64,000 nucleotides of DNA from Lineus longissimus (taxonomy: Eukaryota; Nemertea; Pilidiophora; Heteronemertea; Lineidae): positions 16,000,501 through 16,064,500 of the forward strand of contig NC_088311.1 in NCBI RefSeq assembly GCF_910592395.1, in the 5' to 3' direction. The notes below the pieces were generated by a model, which ran no database searches, was not told the DNA's origin, and was given only the letters and a program-made list of their open reading frames with translations. Positions 36,901 through 46,804 of the stretch are shown here, one piece after another (position 1 is the first letter of the stretch; every line of letters starts with the position of its first letter). The position numbers were made by a program, and so were the translations under genes.

Positions 36901-37448
36901 CCAAGCGGTCACTTTACGCAATTTTTGGTGAAGCCCACCTTACTGATGAGGAACTACTGACGGCGATCGTGGAGGTGGAAGGGCTCTTAAACTCTCGCCC
37001 CCTGGCATACTGCAGTTCCGACCCATGTGATGAGGAGGTGTTAACACCAAACCATTTTCTGGTTGGGCAGTGTGGCGGTCCTCTAGCGCCTCAACGAATA
37101 GAGGAACTGCCGTTCAACCCGAGGAATCGTTGGCGAGTCGTTCAAAGTTTGCTGGGCAAATTTTGGACACGATGGTCCAAGGAGTACCTTTCCATCCAGC
37201 AGCCAAGAGGGAAATGGGTGACTCCTCAACCGGACTTGAGCATTGGAGATGTTGTTGTCATGCAGGAACCTAGCAAGATACGTGGCAGTTGGCCATTGGC
37301 ACGTGTAGTCGAGGTTTTTCCCAGCAGTGATAGTCATACACGAACAGTGAAGGTCCTTTCGAGAGGAAAGGAGTATATCAGACCGATCACGAGATTAGTT
37401 CCGTTGGTCGTTTCAAGAGATAATTTGGAAGTGACCCGGAAAGACTAG
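33984..37448 (+). CDS. BEL/Pao Gag-protease-integrase(C) polyprotein with in-frame loss of RT/RNase H
   Basis: 1154 codons, start ATG about 160 bp after the LTR. Order: a basic N-terminus; acidic coiled-coil part (to about 280); a Gag domain (PHLPKFDGNRDLYEDWRAQF, about 350-370); zinc knuckles (CPLCKAAHHIVKC about 575-587; CYRCLCSNHMGKDC about 607-620); an aspartic protease of the BEL type (LLDDGSDSTYI, about 697-707, and DILIGADHPEL near 799); and the start of RT (about 880-935). At about residue 937 it jumps in frame to the integrase end (NPPYGSHHGGVFESLIKSAK, which keeps the third catalytic Glu) and the C-terminal domain of BEL integrases. The RT YxDD block, RNase H and the first two integrase Asp are absent. 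The frame is intact, so selection or very recent origin is likely. Confidence 0.9.
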   Translation: MANVRRSARTRRPPPYLKSFVTGPLRGSQAHPGQADRSVSWFQSLEEEAAVDEEGEVLVQASSKDDVEAWLEGESLALMEEIESERRKVDALLRSRGSRTGMLRMVDRMRASFEELRRVIDRLVISYTSVDKMRELVQAGRCIKIKIQDTEDEVDAQLTEREEEAQSMGQAVDKPDENLPEACDGNHDEEEDAGSELSHESQQSQRSLKSQSAQIKAEVASMRVGQEKRRYVAELAVKEAQHKMAIAEAEDEAARARLEAKLWSEDPARHVRLPMTVITSRSPAEMKTPPQPEQEVPDESREDPLGRLVHSITSSHLPKPAHSSTPARAVGGQNSTGSREVGKFFQGIAKPHLPKFDGNRDLYEDWRAQFEVFVEQAEVPIRFKMIMLKNALIGRAGKLVENLGFTEAQYSMALFKLDQRYGGESRILKKYIDQLMALNEVSEQDLKGLEDLANHLCDVVSKLADTDHAQELVGQNTLYALVRRKVPVSLLVKYAESNTSTRIDGLAVFAKWFNHHVCLMIEMTDLRESRRKGPSQTSANKLVKRPDKSTAYASTATAYSRTTSKPADAENQYSCPLCKAAHHIVKCDRWTPTTTSQRWDIAKEKALCYRCLCSNHMGKDCQKGSRKCGIDGCQKNHHRHLHRRKPKTDVSVEPKDHVNNMFGVAKDGRVYPSKVALRVIPVYVVGSRGQRQRMNALLDDGSDSTYITRSAAEALNTPVQEQALSVSTLTDPKKSLRSGLAVMTIESLSGEITAKVGARVLDRLCENLPPQNWQHLRDRWSHLKGIEFPRVDGCKTVDILIGADHPELTLALEERPGQLGEPVARLTPLGWTCTGSIEVVTPLTSNSVTTAKTYSTITDRQLDESLRSLWNMDVFTTTSETNFTPEERAIIKRTEASKVYTDNRYEVSIPWVGDTPDLPNNFQEARRRLLSIERTIEQERILESATNQGIKWRFNPPYGSHHGGVFESLIKSAKRSLYAIFGEAHLTDEELLTAIVEVEGLLNSRPLAYCSSDPCDEEVLTPNHFLVGQCGGPLAPQRIEELPFNPRNRWRVVQSLLGKFWTRWSKEYLSIQQPRGKWVTPQPDLSIGDVVVMQEPSKIRGSWPLARVVEVFPSSDSHTRTVKVLSRGKEYIRPITRLVPLVVSRDNLEVTRKD

Positions 37449-37455
37449 TTCCGGT

Positions 37456-37467
37456 CACAGAGGGGGG
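37456..37467 (+). promoter_or_regulatory. Polypurine tract
   Basis: The purine run AGAGGGGGG ends next to the 3' LTR start at 37468, the expected site for plus-strand priming. Confidence 0.75.
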
Positions 37468-38729
37468 TGTTTCTACGGACGCTGCCCCGCCATGTTTTGT
37501 CATTTCACTTGCTGTAAGCAGTTCCGGTGCGCGCACTGCCTGTCGGGTAGGCGGGCCGGGACTTTGAAATTAATATTATTACTTTGTTCTGGTTGAGTGA
37601 ATATTTGGGCGTTATCCCAGTCGACCATATTTCGTGGAGTTGAGGAGACGTTTTTACTGCACTGCCGTGTTCGTTTGGTGTTGTCCTGTTTTTGTGCAGT
37701 CCTGTTTTGTGAGCGTGATGTGGATTTTATTCTAAAGGATTTTTTTAATGGGTCGCTACAGGTGCCTTGCGGCACTGTAGTCTTCTTGAAGGACCGCGAT
37801 AGGCCTATTCTGTCCAAAGGCCTCACCTTTGTAAGTAGTTTTTATGGTTGGTTTAATTTAGAACTTCAAGCACATCGTTGACGTTACGTATTTATAAAAC
37901 CCAAAAAATAGTTACAGAGAGAATAGATTTATGTTTCGAAACGTGATATAGTTTTATGTGTGTGATGTATTACCCTCCGTTATTAGAGGGCTGTGTTAGA
38001 TTGTTGTTGACATAGAGGAGGGGGTTAGAATCATAGGCCAAGAATTGATTGGAACGTGCTATCTAGGATACCGACACTGTGTCTATTCGTGAGAGTAGTA
38101 TCACCCTGGCTTTATCGAGGTTTGCTGCAAAATATAGTCGATAGATGGCGTCCGTGATGTCTGGATCGCTGCGTGTATATAGATGAGTACTGTTAAGAGT
38201 CTCGCTTTTAGGACGTCCTCTTATTTATAGATGAGAATAGTCTCGCCCTTTTTACGTCCGTTCCGTTGTTGCAGAATATATTTCCAGAACTACTCTTTGA
38301 CACTAATAGTATCACTTTGCCAGCATTGACTTCGTCATCGTTTCGTTTGGTCTAGTGATAGGCTAACCCTCTGTAATTATGCAACAACCCGTTATATATA
38401 TATCAATTATGTGTGTGAAGCACTACGTGCTGCTTATATTGGCTTAACGCCACAATTTACCGAACTCGACACTGATCTTAAAAATCTTGCCCTCTGGGCG
38501 TATAATCCAGAGTGTTACCAATCAGAGGATATAGTGCTGCTCCACGCCTGATGTCGTGACTTGTGTACGTTGAAGCCGTCTTGCCGAGGGGCCTTCCGTG
38601 TTCGATCGTCACTACTTGACTACTGGGGTTGGAAACGGGTGTCGTCTGGCGAGGTCCAATAGCAGCAGATCGACTTCCGATTCGGTGAGTAAAAACCTAA
38701 TTATCTCACCTTTCGTCACCGTAAAAACA
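37468..38729 (+). repeat. 3' LTR of the BEL/Pao element
   Basis: The same length as the 5' LTR. Differences noted: ACATATAG against AAATATAG, GGGACTTCC against GGGCCTTCC, and GTCATCG against GTCACCG. Confidence 0.95.
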
Positions 38730-41700
38730 TAGAGCTTGCACTTAACATATGCTCGTAGGGGGGTTCGGGGGAGCTCCCCCGACCTAAAGGGGGGCTCACT
38801 AAGTCCTTGACTTTACATATTAAGACCCCCTTTAGGAGGGGCTCTTAAGATACACGTGTGTACGGGAGTACATAATGTAAATGAAGTGAAATAAAGAGAG
38901 TAAATATTGTATATCCAACAAACAATTTTTTTTGGTTTTTCAAAATGGCGCTGAATAAATAAATCAGACCAGTTGTAGCGCTGAATTATAAATCAGACCA
39001 GTTGTAACAGGTTACGAGAACATCTAATTTAAATCTTCATGGGAATTCGCTACATATGCCTAAGAAATTGGCCAATTATATTAATATTTTTATTAGAGAA
39101 ATATCCGTCCTAAATAATGACAGAAAAGGGTGGTTTATTTCAATTTTGTGTCGACACATGGTCGAGGTCACGTGACATAAACAAAACAATCGCACACACC
39201 CGTCCAAAAAAGGCACTTTAAGAAAAACAAATACGTTTTCCCTGCTTAAAACCACACTGACGACTAAGTTATATTGGTCTACTGCCCAAATCTGAAGTAT
39301 CAAAATGAATCACAAACTAGAACTAGCTCTATTTAGCTATAGTTGCGTGAAAAATTCGGGTGAGCGGCGTACATTCTGCACCCTAGCGGCCAATAATTAA
39401 ACTACTTTCAGCTGTCTGCTCCGGTCTCGTTAGGGAGTTTTTCCCAAATGTACGCGATGGTGACGTGCCCCATTAACAGGACGTAACGTCTATTTTAAAA
39501 TGCGTTTCCAAAGTGAATGCATGAGGACAATCCATTTAAGTGTCGTATATCACTGGAAACGCCCGATTCCCGTGAATAAGGACAATCACAATGTATTACA
39601 TTACCAAAACAAAAATGTGTCGGAAGGAACTATATGGATGGTCCCATCGCACCCCCCCCCCCTCCAGCAGTATGACACAGAAGGGCTAGTTGACTGTCCA
39701 CCCGGGGGGGTTTGGGGGGAGCTTCCCCCCAACGCACTGGTAAAAACCTATGTCGACGGAGGGGGGTTTGGGGGGTGTCCCCCCATTGTAACAGCTGTAG
39801 TTGTTAGAGCTTGCACTTAACATATGCTCGTAGGGGGGTTCGGGGGAGCTCCCCCGACCTAAAGGGGGGCTCACTAAGTCCTTGACTTTACATATTAAGC
39901 CCCCTCTTAGGAGGGGCTCTTAAGATACACGTGTGTGCGGGAGTATATAATGTAAATGAAGTGAAATAAAGAGAGTAATTATTGTATATCCAACAAACAA
40001 TTTTTTTTGGTTTTTCAAAATGGCGCTGAATAAATAAATCAGACCAGTTGTAGCGCTGAATTATAAATCAGACCAGTTGTAACAGGTTACGAGAACATCT
40101 AATTTAAATCTTCATGGGAATTCGCTACATATGCCTAAGAAATTGGCCAATTATATTGATATTTTTATTAGAGAAATATCCGTCATAAATAATGACAGAA
40201 AAGGTGGTTTTATATCAATTTTGTGTCGACATGGTCGAGGTCACGTGACATAAACAAAACAATCGCACACATCCGTCCAAAAAAGGCACTTTAAGAAAAA
40301 CAAATACGTTTTCCCTGCTTAAAACCACACTGACGACTAAGTTATATTGGTCTACTGCCCAAATCTGAAGTATCAAATTGAATCACAAACTAGAACTAGC
40401 TCTATTCAGCTATAGTTGCGTGAAAAATTCGGGTGAGCGGCGTACATTCTGCACCCTAGCGGCCAATAATTAAACTACTTTCAGCCAACTGCTCCGGTCT
40501 CGTTAGGGAGTTTTTCCCAAATGTACGCGATGATGACGTGCCCCATTAACAGGACGTAACATCTATTTTAAAATGCGTTTCCAAAGTGAATGCATGAGGA
40601 CAATCCATTTAAGTGTCGTATATCACTGGAAACGCCCGATTCCCGTGAATAAGGACAATCACAATGTATTACATTACCAAAACAAAAATGTGTCGGAAGG
40701 AACTATAATTACTATATGGATGGTCCCATCGCACCCCCCCCCTCCAGCAGTATGACACAGAAGGGCTAGTTGACTGTCCACCGGGGGGGGGTTTGGGGGA
40801 GCGTCCCCCCAACGTACTGGTAAAAACCTATGTCGACGGAGGGGGGTTTGGGGGTGTCCCCCCATTGTAAAAGCTGTAGTTGTTAGAGCTTGCACTTAAC
40901 ATATGCTCGTAGGGGGTTCGGGGGAGCTCCCCCGACCTAAAGGGGGGCTCACTAAGTCCTTGACTTTACATATTAAGACCCCCTTTAGGAGGGGCTCTTA
41001 AGATACACGTGTGTGCGGGAGTACATAATGTAAATGAAGTGAAATAAAGAGAGTAAATATTGTATATCCAACAAACAATTTTTTTTGGTTTTTCAAAATG
41101 GCGCTAAATAAATAAATCAGACCAGTTGTAGCGCTGAATTATAAATCAGACCAGTTGTAACAGGTTACGAGAACATCTAATTTAAATCTTCATGGGAATT
41201 CGCTACATATGCCTAAGAAATTGGCCAATTATATTAATATTTTTATTAGAGAAATATCCGTCCTAAATAATGACAGAAAAGGGTGGTTTATTTCAATTTT
41301 GTGTCGACACATGGTCGAGGTCACGTGACATAAACAAAACAATCGCACACACCCGTCCAAAAAAGGCACTTTAAGAAAAACAAATACGTTTTCCCTGCTT
41401 AAAACCACACTGACGACTAAGTTATATTGGTCTACTGCCCAAATCTGAAGTATCAAAATGAATCACAAACTAGAACTAGCTCTATTTAGCTATAGTTGCG
41501 TGAAAAATTCGGGTGAGCGGCGTACATTCTGCACCCTAGCGGCCAATAATTAAACTACTTTCAGCTGGCTGCTCCGGTCTCGCTAGGGAGTTTTTCCCAA
41601 ATGTACGCGATGGTGACGTGCCCCATTAACAGGACGTAACGTCTATTTTAAAATGCGTTTCCAAAGTGAATGCATGAGGACAATCCATTTAAGTGTCGTA

Positions 41701-42055
41701 TATCACTGGAAACGCCCGATTCCCGTGAATAAGGACAATCACAATGTATTACATTACCAAAACAAAAATGTGTCGGAAGGAACTATATGGATGGTCCCAT
41801 CGCACCCCCCCTCCAGCAGTATGACACAGAAGGGCTAGTTGACTGTCCACCGGGGGGGGGGGGGGGGTTTGGGGGGAGCTTCCCCCCAACGCACTGGTAA
41901 AAACCTATGTCGACGGAGGGGGGTTTGGGGGGGTGTCCCCCCATTGTAACAGCTGTAGTTGTTAGAGCTTGCACTTAACAGATGCTCGTAGGGGGGTTCG
42001 GGGGAGCTCCCCCGACCTAAAGGGGGGCTCACTAAGTCCTTGACTTTACATATTA

Positions 42056-42830
42056 GCAATTTACCAGTTAGTTCAGAAGCCAACATTTTTAATGTGGAGG
42101 ATGACGTCATCAATTGGCAATGCGCTGTGGTCGTTAAAATATTTTATTTCTCTTCAATGGAAGCAAAAATTAGTTTTTATGATTGTTTTGTATTCCATAG
42201 ACGATAAAGTATTATGCTCGGTACTAGATGCACGAGATCATAGGACAAACACACACGTGAATAAAAAAACCGCTTAGAACTGGTGACGTCACAAAGATCT
42301 CTGCATCCCTCGATGCGTACTGGAAGATGTAAGAAATCGCTCACGGCGAAGGAAATTTTCATCCGCAAACTTCGGTAATAAACATCCATGACTAGGCTTC
42401 TTTTATTAATCGTTTGTTATAAAATATCAGTCAATCATAGACAATTAGGCCTAGACATAGTCGTCAACCTTATCCATGCATAATGCATGACAGGCCCCCA
42501 ATTTTCTCTGTATCACCCTGTATGAACAGACCGATCCGTAGTTCAAATAGGCCCCGCGTGGTGGTGGCGTATTTATAAGCGGAGCGCTATTGGTCCATAT
42601 TATGGGTGTGTGGTGGGCGTGTCTTCCCATATTTGGGAGATCAGTACTGTACGCTGGAGGCGAGGTACAACTGGGTTGTTCTAAAATATAGACTATTGAA
42701 TCGGATATGCGACAGATTTCTAAATTACCATAAAATTCCGATCTGATTATGTAAGAATAAGCTCCAAATGTTGATTCGTAACCACGTTAGGTTCGAATGG
42801 CATTATTTCATGTTTTTATGCATTTTAAGG
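42056..42830. other. Unique spacer between the tandem array and the Polinton
   Basis: No gene is supported. Two TGACGTCA palindromes occur near 42101 and 42283. The last bases before the Polinton end, TTAAGG (42825-42830), would be the left copy of the usual 6-bp target duplication; no right copy can be checked because the other end is lost. Confidence 0.45.
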
Positions 42831-42902
42831 AGTGTTCCCAAGGTTTATCAGTGTTTCCAAGGTTTCACTAATTCCATACTTTATCACCTACCCTTCTGAC
42901 GC
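42831..42902 (+). repeat. Left terminus of the Polinton
   Basis: It contains two imperfect copies of a 19-bp unit, AGTGTTCCCAAGGTTTATC and AGTGTTTCCAAGGTTTCAC. The reverse complement occurs at 31405-31467. From 42940 to 43080 short repeats of CCAGTCAAA/AGTCAAATCCC follow, then an A/T-rich leader to the first gene. Confidence 0.7.
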
Positions 42903-43161
42903 CAGAGCTGAGAGTAGTGTAATATTGACAGATTTGAGCCAGCAGTCAAATCCCAGTCAAAATCTCCAAGTCAAATCCCAGTCAAACTTATCTCAGTTAA
43001 ATCCTAGTATAAACTTATCTGAGTCATTTCTCAGTATAAATAGTTTCCAGTCAAACTTCAGTCAAGTCACTAAATCGTCCAAATCGTCCAAAATTTCATA
43101 ATTTTCAAAAAAATAAAAAAATAAAAAAAATAAAAAAAGTGAAAAACTTTTATATATATAA

Positions 43162-43455
43162 ATGAACACCTTTCCGTCAAATTCAGAACTTGATTCAAGA
43201 GTGACAGAATATACAAAATTTAAAGATCTTCCCGTGAACACATGGTATAAAATTAAATCATTCAGAACAATCACCACAAAGATAGGAGAATCAACCATCC
43301 TTGAACTGGTTGACTCAGAAGCGAAGTCACACACCGTATGGGCGACCAGTATTATCAAACAAAAACTAAATCTTAATCACAATTACATAAGATTCACAGG
43401 AGTCAAGGAAACGAAACAGGGTAAGAAATTCTATGGATTCAATCTCTTGGACTAA
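43162..43455 (+). CDS. Small protein, possible OB-fold DNA-binding protein
   Basis: 97 codons. The pattern VNTWYKIKSFRTITTKIGES, followed by ILELVD and TVWATSIIK, resembles small single-strand DNA-binding-like proteins seen in Polinton-like elements and some insect viruses, but this is only pattern resemblance. It is the outermost gene on the left, reading inward. TATATATAAATG overlaps the start codon, as at other genes of the element. No membrane segment. Confidence 0.55.
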   Translation: MNTFPSNSELDSRVTEYTKFKDLPVNTWYKIKSFRTITTKIGESTILELVDSEAKSHTVWATSIIKQKLNLNHNYIRFTGVKETKQGKKFYGFNLLD

Positions 43456-43499
43456 ACTTATACTCATCTTATATCTAATACAAATAAAAACATCATAAA

Positions 43500-43781
43500 A
43501 TGAACAAAACTGTGAAAGCTCTCATTGGTGTCCTAATCTTGTCAATGACAGGAAATGTCATTTTGACCGGAGTTAATTTTGTACCTAGACATACTCTCGC
43601 TCCAATCGTGAATGTTACAGACTTTCCAATGAATTACACGTGTCTCATGGAGCACAAAAGAAAGTTGATTAAAAATCACATATATGGTCATGTATGTTAT
43701 AATCCATGGCTCGATGTTTCTATCATAGACATAAGGTATTATAAAGATGGAATTGTAAATCTGACCGATGTAATTTTATAA
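43500..43781 (+). CDS. Small membrane-anchored protein
   Basis: 93 codons. A hydrophobic segment near residues 8-27 (ALIGVLILSMTGNVILTGVN) looks like a signal anchor. Three Cys follow outside it. It lies 44 bp after the preceding gene on the same strand. CATAAAATG overlaps the start. A hairpin overlaps its stop codon. Function unknown. Confidence 0.6.
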   Translation: MNKTVKALIGVLILSMTGNVILTGVNFVPRHTLAPIVNVTDFPMNYTCLMEHKRKLIKNHIYGHVCYNPWLDVSIIDIRYYKDGIVNLTDVIL

Positions 43782-43800
43782 ACTCTTAAGCTTATAAATT
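43772..43800 (+). terminator. 3'-end hairpin
   Basis: AATTTTATAA and TTATAAATT form a stem around the stop codon of the 43500 gene. It is one of a series of hairpins at gene ends in this element. Confidence 0.4.
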
Positions 43801-43876
43801 TACTCGCTACGCTCGTCATCCACACTACTTTTGTCTGACTCGCTTGACAGCCCAAACTGATTATCTCAGATGAAAG

Positions 43877-44290
43877 TCATGTCATTTCGGATTCTAGGAT
43901 GAGCTCAAATTCACTCGCAGAAATAGTACCATTATCCAAATATCTGGAAAGTAAATTATCAACACCCCGCAAGCATGCTTTTTTCTCAATTAAAATTTGT
44001 AAATGTTTTTTCTCCTTTTTCCTCAACTTAGAAACGACAATTTTTCCAACCAATCCTAGGAGTGTACAAATGGCAGAAATTGGAATGCTGATGACATTTC
44101 CAATCACTGTCGCAGCTCCAATTGATGCGACTGTGACACTGGTAATATACATACCAATTTCACAACCGTGTAAGATTTGACTCGCTTTTTTGTAATTTTT
44201 ATGTAACTTTTTTCTTTTGTCAATATTCAACTCTAATTCAGTAATTTTTTCTTTAATTTTTTCAAGTCTAAATTGTTCAGCATCATCCAT
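43877..44290 (-). CDS. Coiled-coil protein with a central membrane region
   Basis: 137 codons. A charged helical N-terminus (about 1-40), then two hydrophobic stretches (about 47-68 and 73-88, ISIPISAICTLLGLVGKIVV), then a basic helix KLRKKEKKH. It begins one base after the end of the minor capsid gene upstream, so the two are probably co-transcribed. AGAATAAATGG overlaps the start. Possibly a virion membrane-active protein; this is inference. Confidence 0.6.
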   Translation of the reverse strand: MDDAEQFRLEKIKEKITELELNIDKRKKLHKNYKKASQILHGCEIGMYITSVTVASIGAATVIGNVISIPISAICTLLGLVGKIVVSKLRKKEKKHLQILIEKKACLRGVDNLLSRYLDNGTISASEFELILESEMT

Positions 44291-44980
44291 TTATTCTAAC
44301 CGTAAATCAATGGAAACTGGCGTTAAAAATTCAATAGGATCATCATGCTGATCCTTGACCTGTAGTTCAATACTAGTATGATCGTGCTTTGCGATCTTTA
44401 CTTTTTGAAGGGAGGTATATTCATGAATATCTCCATAATATTTACCTTTGGGAACAAATGAAGTAATAAGATCACTACGCTTTCCATTCACTAAATTTTT
44501 ATGTCCATCCACAATGCTGCAAGAAATTCTGTACTCATGATAGGGTAGAAGTTTACAAGGTTTATTTCCAGTAATTTCTGAGCTTATGAAGGTAATCTCT
44601 TCATGAGTCATTCCTAATATGTCACCTAGTTCTTGATGGAGAATGACTCCAAATGGTGGCTCAACTTTAATGTTTATTTTCCCTAATGAAGGTATATAAT
44701 TCAACTCAAAGTCGTCAGCATGTCCTTTTTCTTTCAACGCTTCCTTGACTGCTTTATTATACGTCGCTGGCGTATAAAATCCATCAGGAATAACAATGAT
44801 ATCCTGTGCTGTATATTCATCATTGACCACAGTCGCTAATCGTAGATAGTGATTATTCAATTTCCTTGAAAAATTATAGTAAGTCATAGGAATAATAGCC
44901 TTTTCAACCTGTACTGTGTCATAGGACTGAATACTCGCTGGAAGTAGAATCCTTAAAACATCATGAAACCTAACGTTCAT
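44291..44980 (-). CDS. Candidate minor capsid (penton-like) protein
   Basis: 229 codons. The N-terminus (MNVRFHDVLRILLPASIQSY) and a middle rich in short beta strands ending VSIDLRLE match the size and look of Polinton minor capsid proteins with a single jelly roll. No catalytic motif. Its start overlaps the end of the 609-codon gene by about 11 bp, and its stop touches the next start, so these three form one cluster. TAAAATAAATG overlaps the start. The capsid role is inferred from size and context. Confidence 0.55.
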   Translation of the reverse strand: MNVRFHDVLRILLPASIQSYDTVQVEKAIIPMTYYNFSRKLNNHYLRLATVVNDEYTAQDIIVIPDGFYTPATYNKAVKEALKEKGHADDFELNYIPSLGKINIKVEPPFGVILHQELGDILGMTHEEITFISSEITGNKPCKLLPYHEYRISCSIVDGHKNLVNGKRSDLITSFVPKGKYYGDIHEYTSLQKVKIAKHDHTSIELQVKDQHDDPIEFLTPVSIDLRLE

Positions 44981-46799
44981 TTATTTTAGAAGAAATTTTA
45001 TGTGCTTTTTGTTTAATGGTTCCAACATTGCTTGATATGACTTGAACAATCACTAAAATAGTGACAGCGACCATAATAATCACATGCTCTGCTAAAAATC
45101 CTACAACACTAGCAGCTGCTTTTAAGAGAGTAGACACAATAGAGCCTAAAATTCCAGGCAAAGCGATTAAAGCTTTCTTTCCTAAAGAAAGTAACCAATT
45201 TTTAAACTTGATCAAACCTTGTGTAATTTTTCCTGACTTAGAAGGAATACTAGGTCTTATAGGTTGACTAGGTCTATCAGGTCTTCCAGGTCCTATAGGT
45301 TTAACTGACTTTTTACTTGGTTTTACTAAAGAACCTATAGTGCCACCAATGGCAGACAATGCTATAATAACTGCAGTCACAATGCTGCCAAGTTTAAAAC
45401 CTTTCAATTTGAATAATGCATCAAGTCTTTCTCCTAAGGATTTACTTATATCATTGACTGTATCACGTAAATTGTTAGCTAATTGTCTAAAAGTAGGTCT
45501 TGACTTTTCTTTGAGTAAATTATATTCATCAGATTCTGCTTCATCAGCCTCTCTTAAATTTTGTTCTTCATTATTAATTAATGGTGTACGATCCGTCATT
45601 TCCATATCCTCGCTTTTTTCCAATCTGGTTATCTTATCTTTTATTCTGTCACGTATCAGTCTATATTTTTCTTTAATCGCTCTCCATTTACGTCTGTACC
45701 ATTCAATAGCATCATCTAATTTAGAATTATTTGTTTTAGGCTTGCCTTCTTCATCAAACACATGTGTTTGAACATTGCCTACATCATCTGACTCATGATT
45801 ATTTGACCTAATATCAACATCAGTAAACGTTTTTGTTTCATCCGTGTCAATATTTGTGTCCTGTTCAACATTGGTGTTTTCAACAATAACGTTAGCTTCC
45901 ACTGGAATAGTTGGTCCTGATGCTGCTTCAACGTTGTCATTTTTAGCAGTTTGAATAATAAAATCTCTAAATTGAGGACTTCTATTCATAAGTGTTTTCC
46001 TTAATATGAAATCACCATTTTCCCCCTTAATATATAGTATTTTTCCTCGTTCACCTATAATAGACCATTTACCATTCACTTTTTTCAGAGCTTCCTTTAG
46101 AAATTCTCGATCACTGGCCATAAATCCATATTTTTTATACATGTCATCAATAACCCTTTCTTTTTCCATCTCTTCTTGGTTACTACTATCATCCTCTACT
46201 TGTTGTTCTTTGATTCCCTTTTCACTTTTAAAATCGTCATCTTTAGCTGCTTGATTCAAGTCTTCTTTTAAATTTCTTTGCGGAGCATCACCTCCAGTTG
46301 TTTTAGGAGTTCCTTCAGGAAGTGGCAGTGTTTCTTTTCCTTCAAAATGGTTGAGAAAATTAATCGCTAGTTTTTTTGGTCCACTTGTTAACAATGACTC
46401 TCGCGGTTTAAAATCACCACTTTTACTACCGACATAATTTCTTTTGTATGTTAATTGTAATTGTTTATCTCCTTCTACATAGTAATATGTGTCATTTTCA
46501 ATCTTAATATGCGGTTTTAGCAATTCTCTTAGTTCATTTTTAAATTCCCCATATTGTTTTTCTAATTTTGGTTCAATAATTTGCATTATTATTTCAAGTC
46601 TCTCAATGTGTGGAGCATCTTCATTTCTATCCAGTTCTTTTTTAAGATTATCCTCTACTTGTTGTTCGTCATCTTTATCCGGTTTATAGTCATTGAGGTC
46701 ATCTTCAAGTGACGTATTTGGACTATAGAATTGTTCATCTTCAGGATCTACAACAGGATCATAGGCTTCATTTTTAAATTCCATACCACCTTCAGCCAT
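44970..46799 (-). CDS. Large acidic protein with C-terminal membrane segments
   Basis: 609 codons. The first ~400 residues are acidic and Asn/Lys-rich with low complexity and coiled-coil stretches. Near residues 470-500 a hydrophobic helix (GSIVTAVIIALSAIGGTIGS) is followed by a Pro-rich link (PGRPDRPSQPIRPS). Two more hydrophobic segments lie at about 540-565 and 572-592. Proteins of this type recur in Polintons without known function; an entry or membrane role is only a guess. AAAATAAATGG overlaps the start, just after the 129-codon gene. Confidence 0.6.
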   Translation of the reverse strand: MAEGGMEFKNEAYDPVVDPEDEQFYSPNTSLEDDLNDYKPDKDDEQQVEDNLKKELDRNEDAPHIERLEIIMQIIEPKLEKQYGEFKNELRELLKPHIKIENDTYYYVEGDKQLQLTYKRNYVGSKSGDFKPRESLLTSGPKKLAINFLNHFEGKETLPLPEGTPKTTGGDAPQRNLKEDLNQAAKDDDFKSEKGIKEQQVEDDSSNQEEMEKERVIDDMYKKYGFMASDREFLKEALKKVNGKWSIIGERGKILYIKGENGDFILRKTLMNRSPQFRDFIIQTAKNDNVEAASGPTIPVEANVIVENTNVEQDTNIDTDETKTFTDVDIRSNNHESDDVGNVQTHVFDEEGKPKTNNSKLDDAIEWYRRKWRAIKEKYRLIRDRIKDKITRLEKSEDMEMTDRTPLINNEEQNLREADEAESDEYNLLKEKSRPTFRQLANNLRDTVNDISKSLGERLDALFKLKGFKLGSIVTAVIIALSAIGGTIGSLVKPSKKSVKPIGPGRPDRPSQPIRPSIPSKSGKITQGLIKFKNWLLSLGKKALIALPGILGSIVSTLLKAAASVVGFLAEHVIIMVAVTILVIVQVISSNVGTIKQKAHKISSKINER

Positions 46800-46804
46800 T
46801 TATT

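Larger units (their letters stand above)
32560..38729 (+). mobile_element. Young BEL/Pao LTR retrotransposon, internally deleted
   Basis: Two 1262-bp LTRs (TG...CA) enclose one open frame. The 5-bp duplication TAGAG (32555-32559 and 38730-38734) is exact, and the empty site is seen in the other array copies (GTTGTTAGAGCTTGCAC). The LTRs differ at only about three positions that I found, so insertion is recent. The coding part lacks RT and RNase H, so this copy would need help in trans to move. Confidence 0.95.
31583..42055. repeat. Four-copy tandem array, ~1.07-kb unit
   Basis: Units start at TAAG(A)CCCCC...AGGAGGGGCTCTTAAG: 31583, 38821, 39896 and 40974; the array ends at 42055. Periods are about 1063 (after removing the retrotransposon), 1075, 1078 and 1080. 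Each unit has homopolymer C and G tracts of variable length, a GGAGCTCC-centred palindrome (GGTTCGGGGGAGCTCCCCCG), G-runs able to form a quadruplex, and a short frame beginning MRFQSECMRTIHLSVVYHW. Copy 1 differs in its left part (31690-31780). The unit is not recognised. The short frame has no domain. Confidence 0.9.

Noticed and set aside
39076-41456. Two identical 75-codon frames on the - strand (39076-39303 and 41229-41456)
   Set aside because: Shadows of the tandem repeat; copy 3 of the array breaks the same frame.
39500-41838. Repeated ~60-codon frame beginning MRFQSECMRT as a possible gene family
   Set aside because: It is part of the tandem unit; its C-terminal part runs into C/G homopolymers and changes frame between copies. 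No domain is visible.
45061-46689. Several + strand frames rich in Ser/Leu/Phe opposite the 609-codon gene
   Set aside because: Antisense shadows of an acidic, Lys-rich coding sequence; none has the element's start motif.
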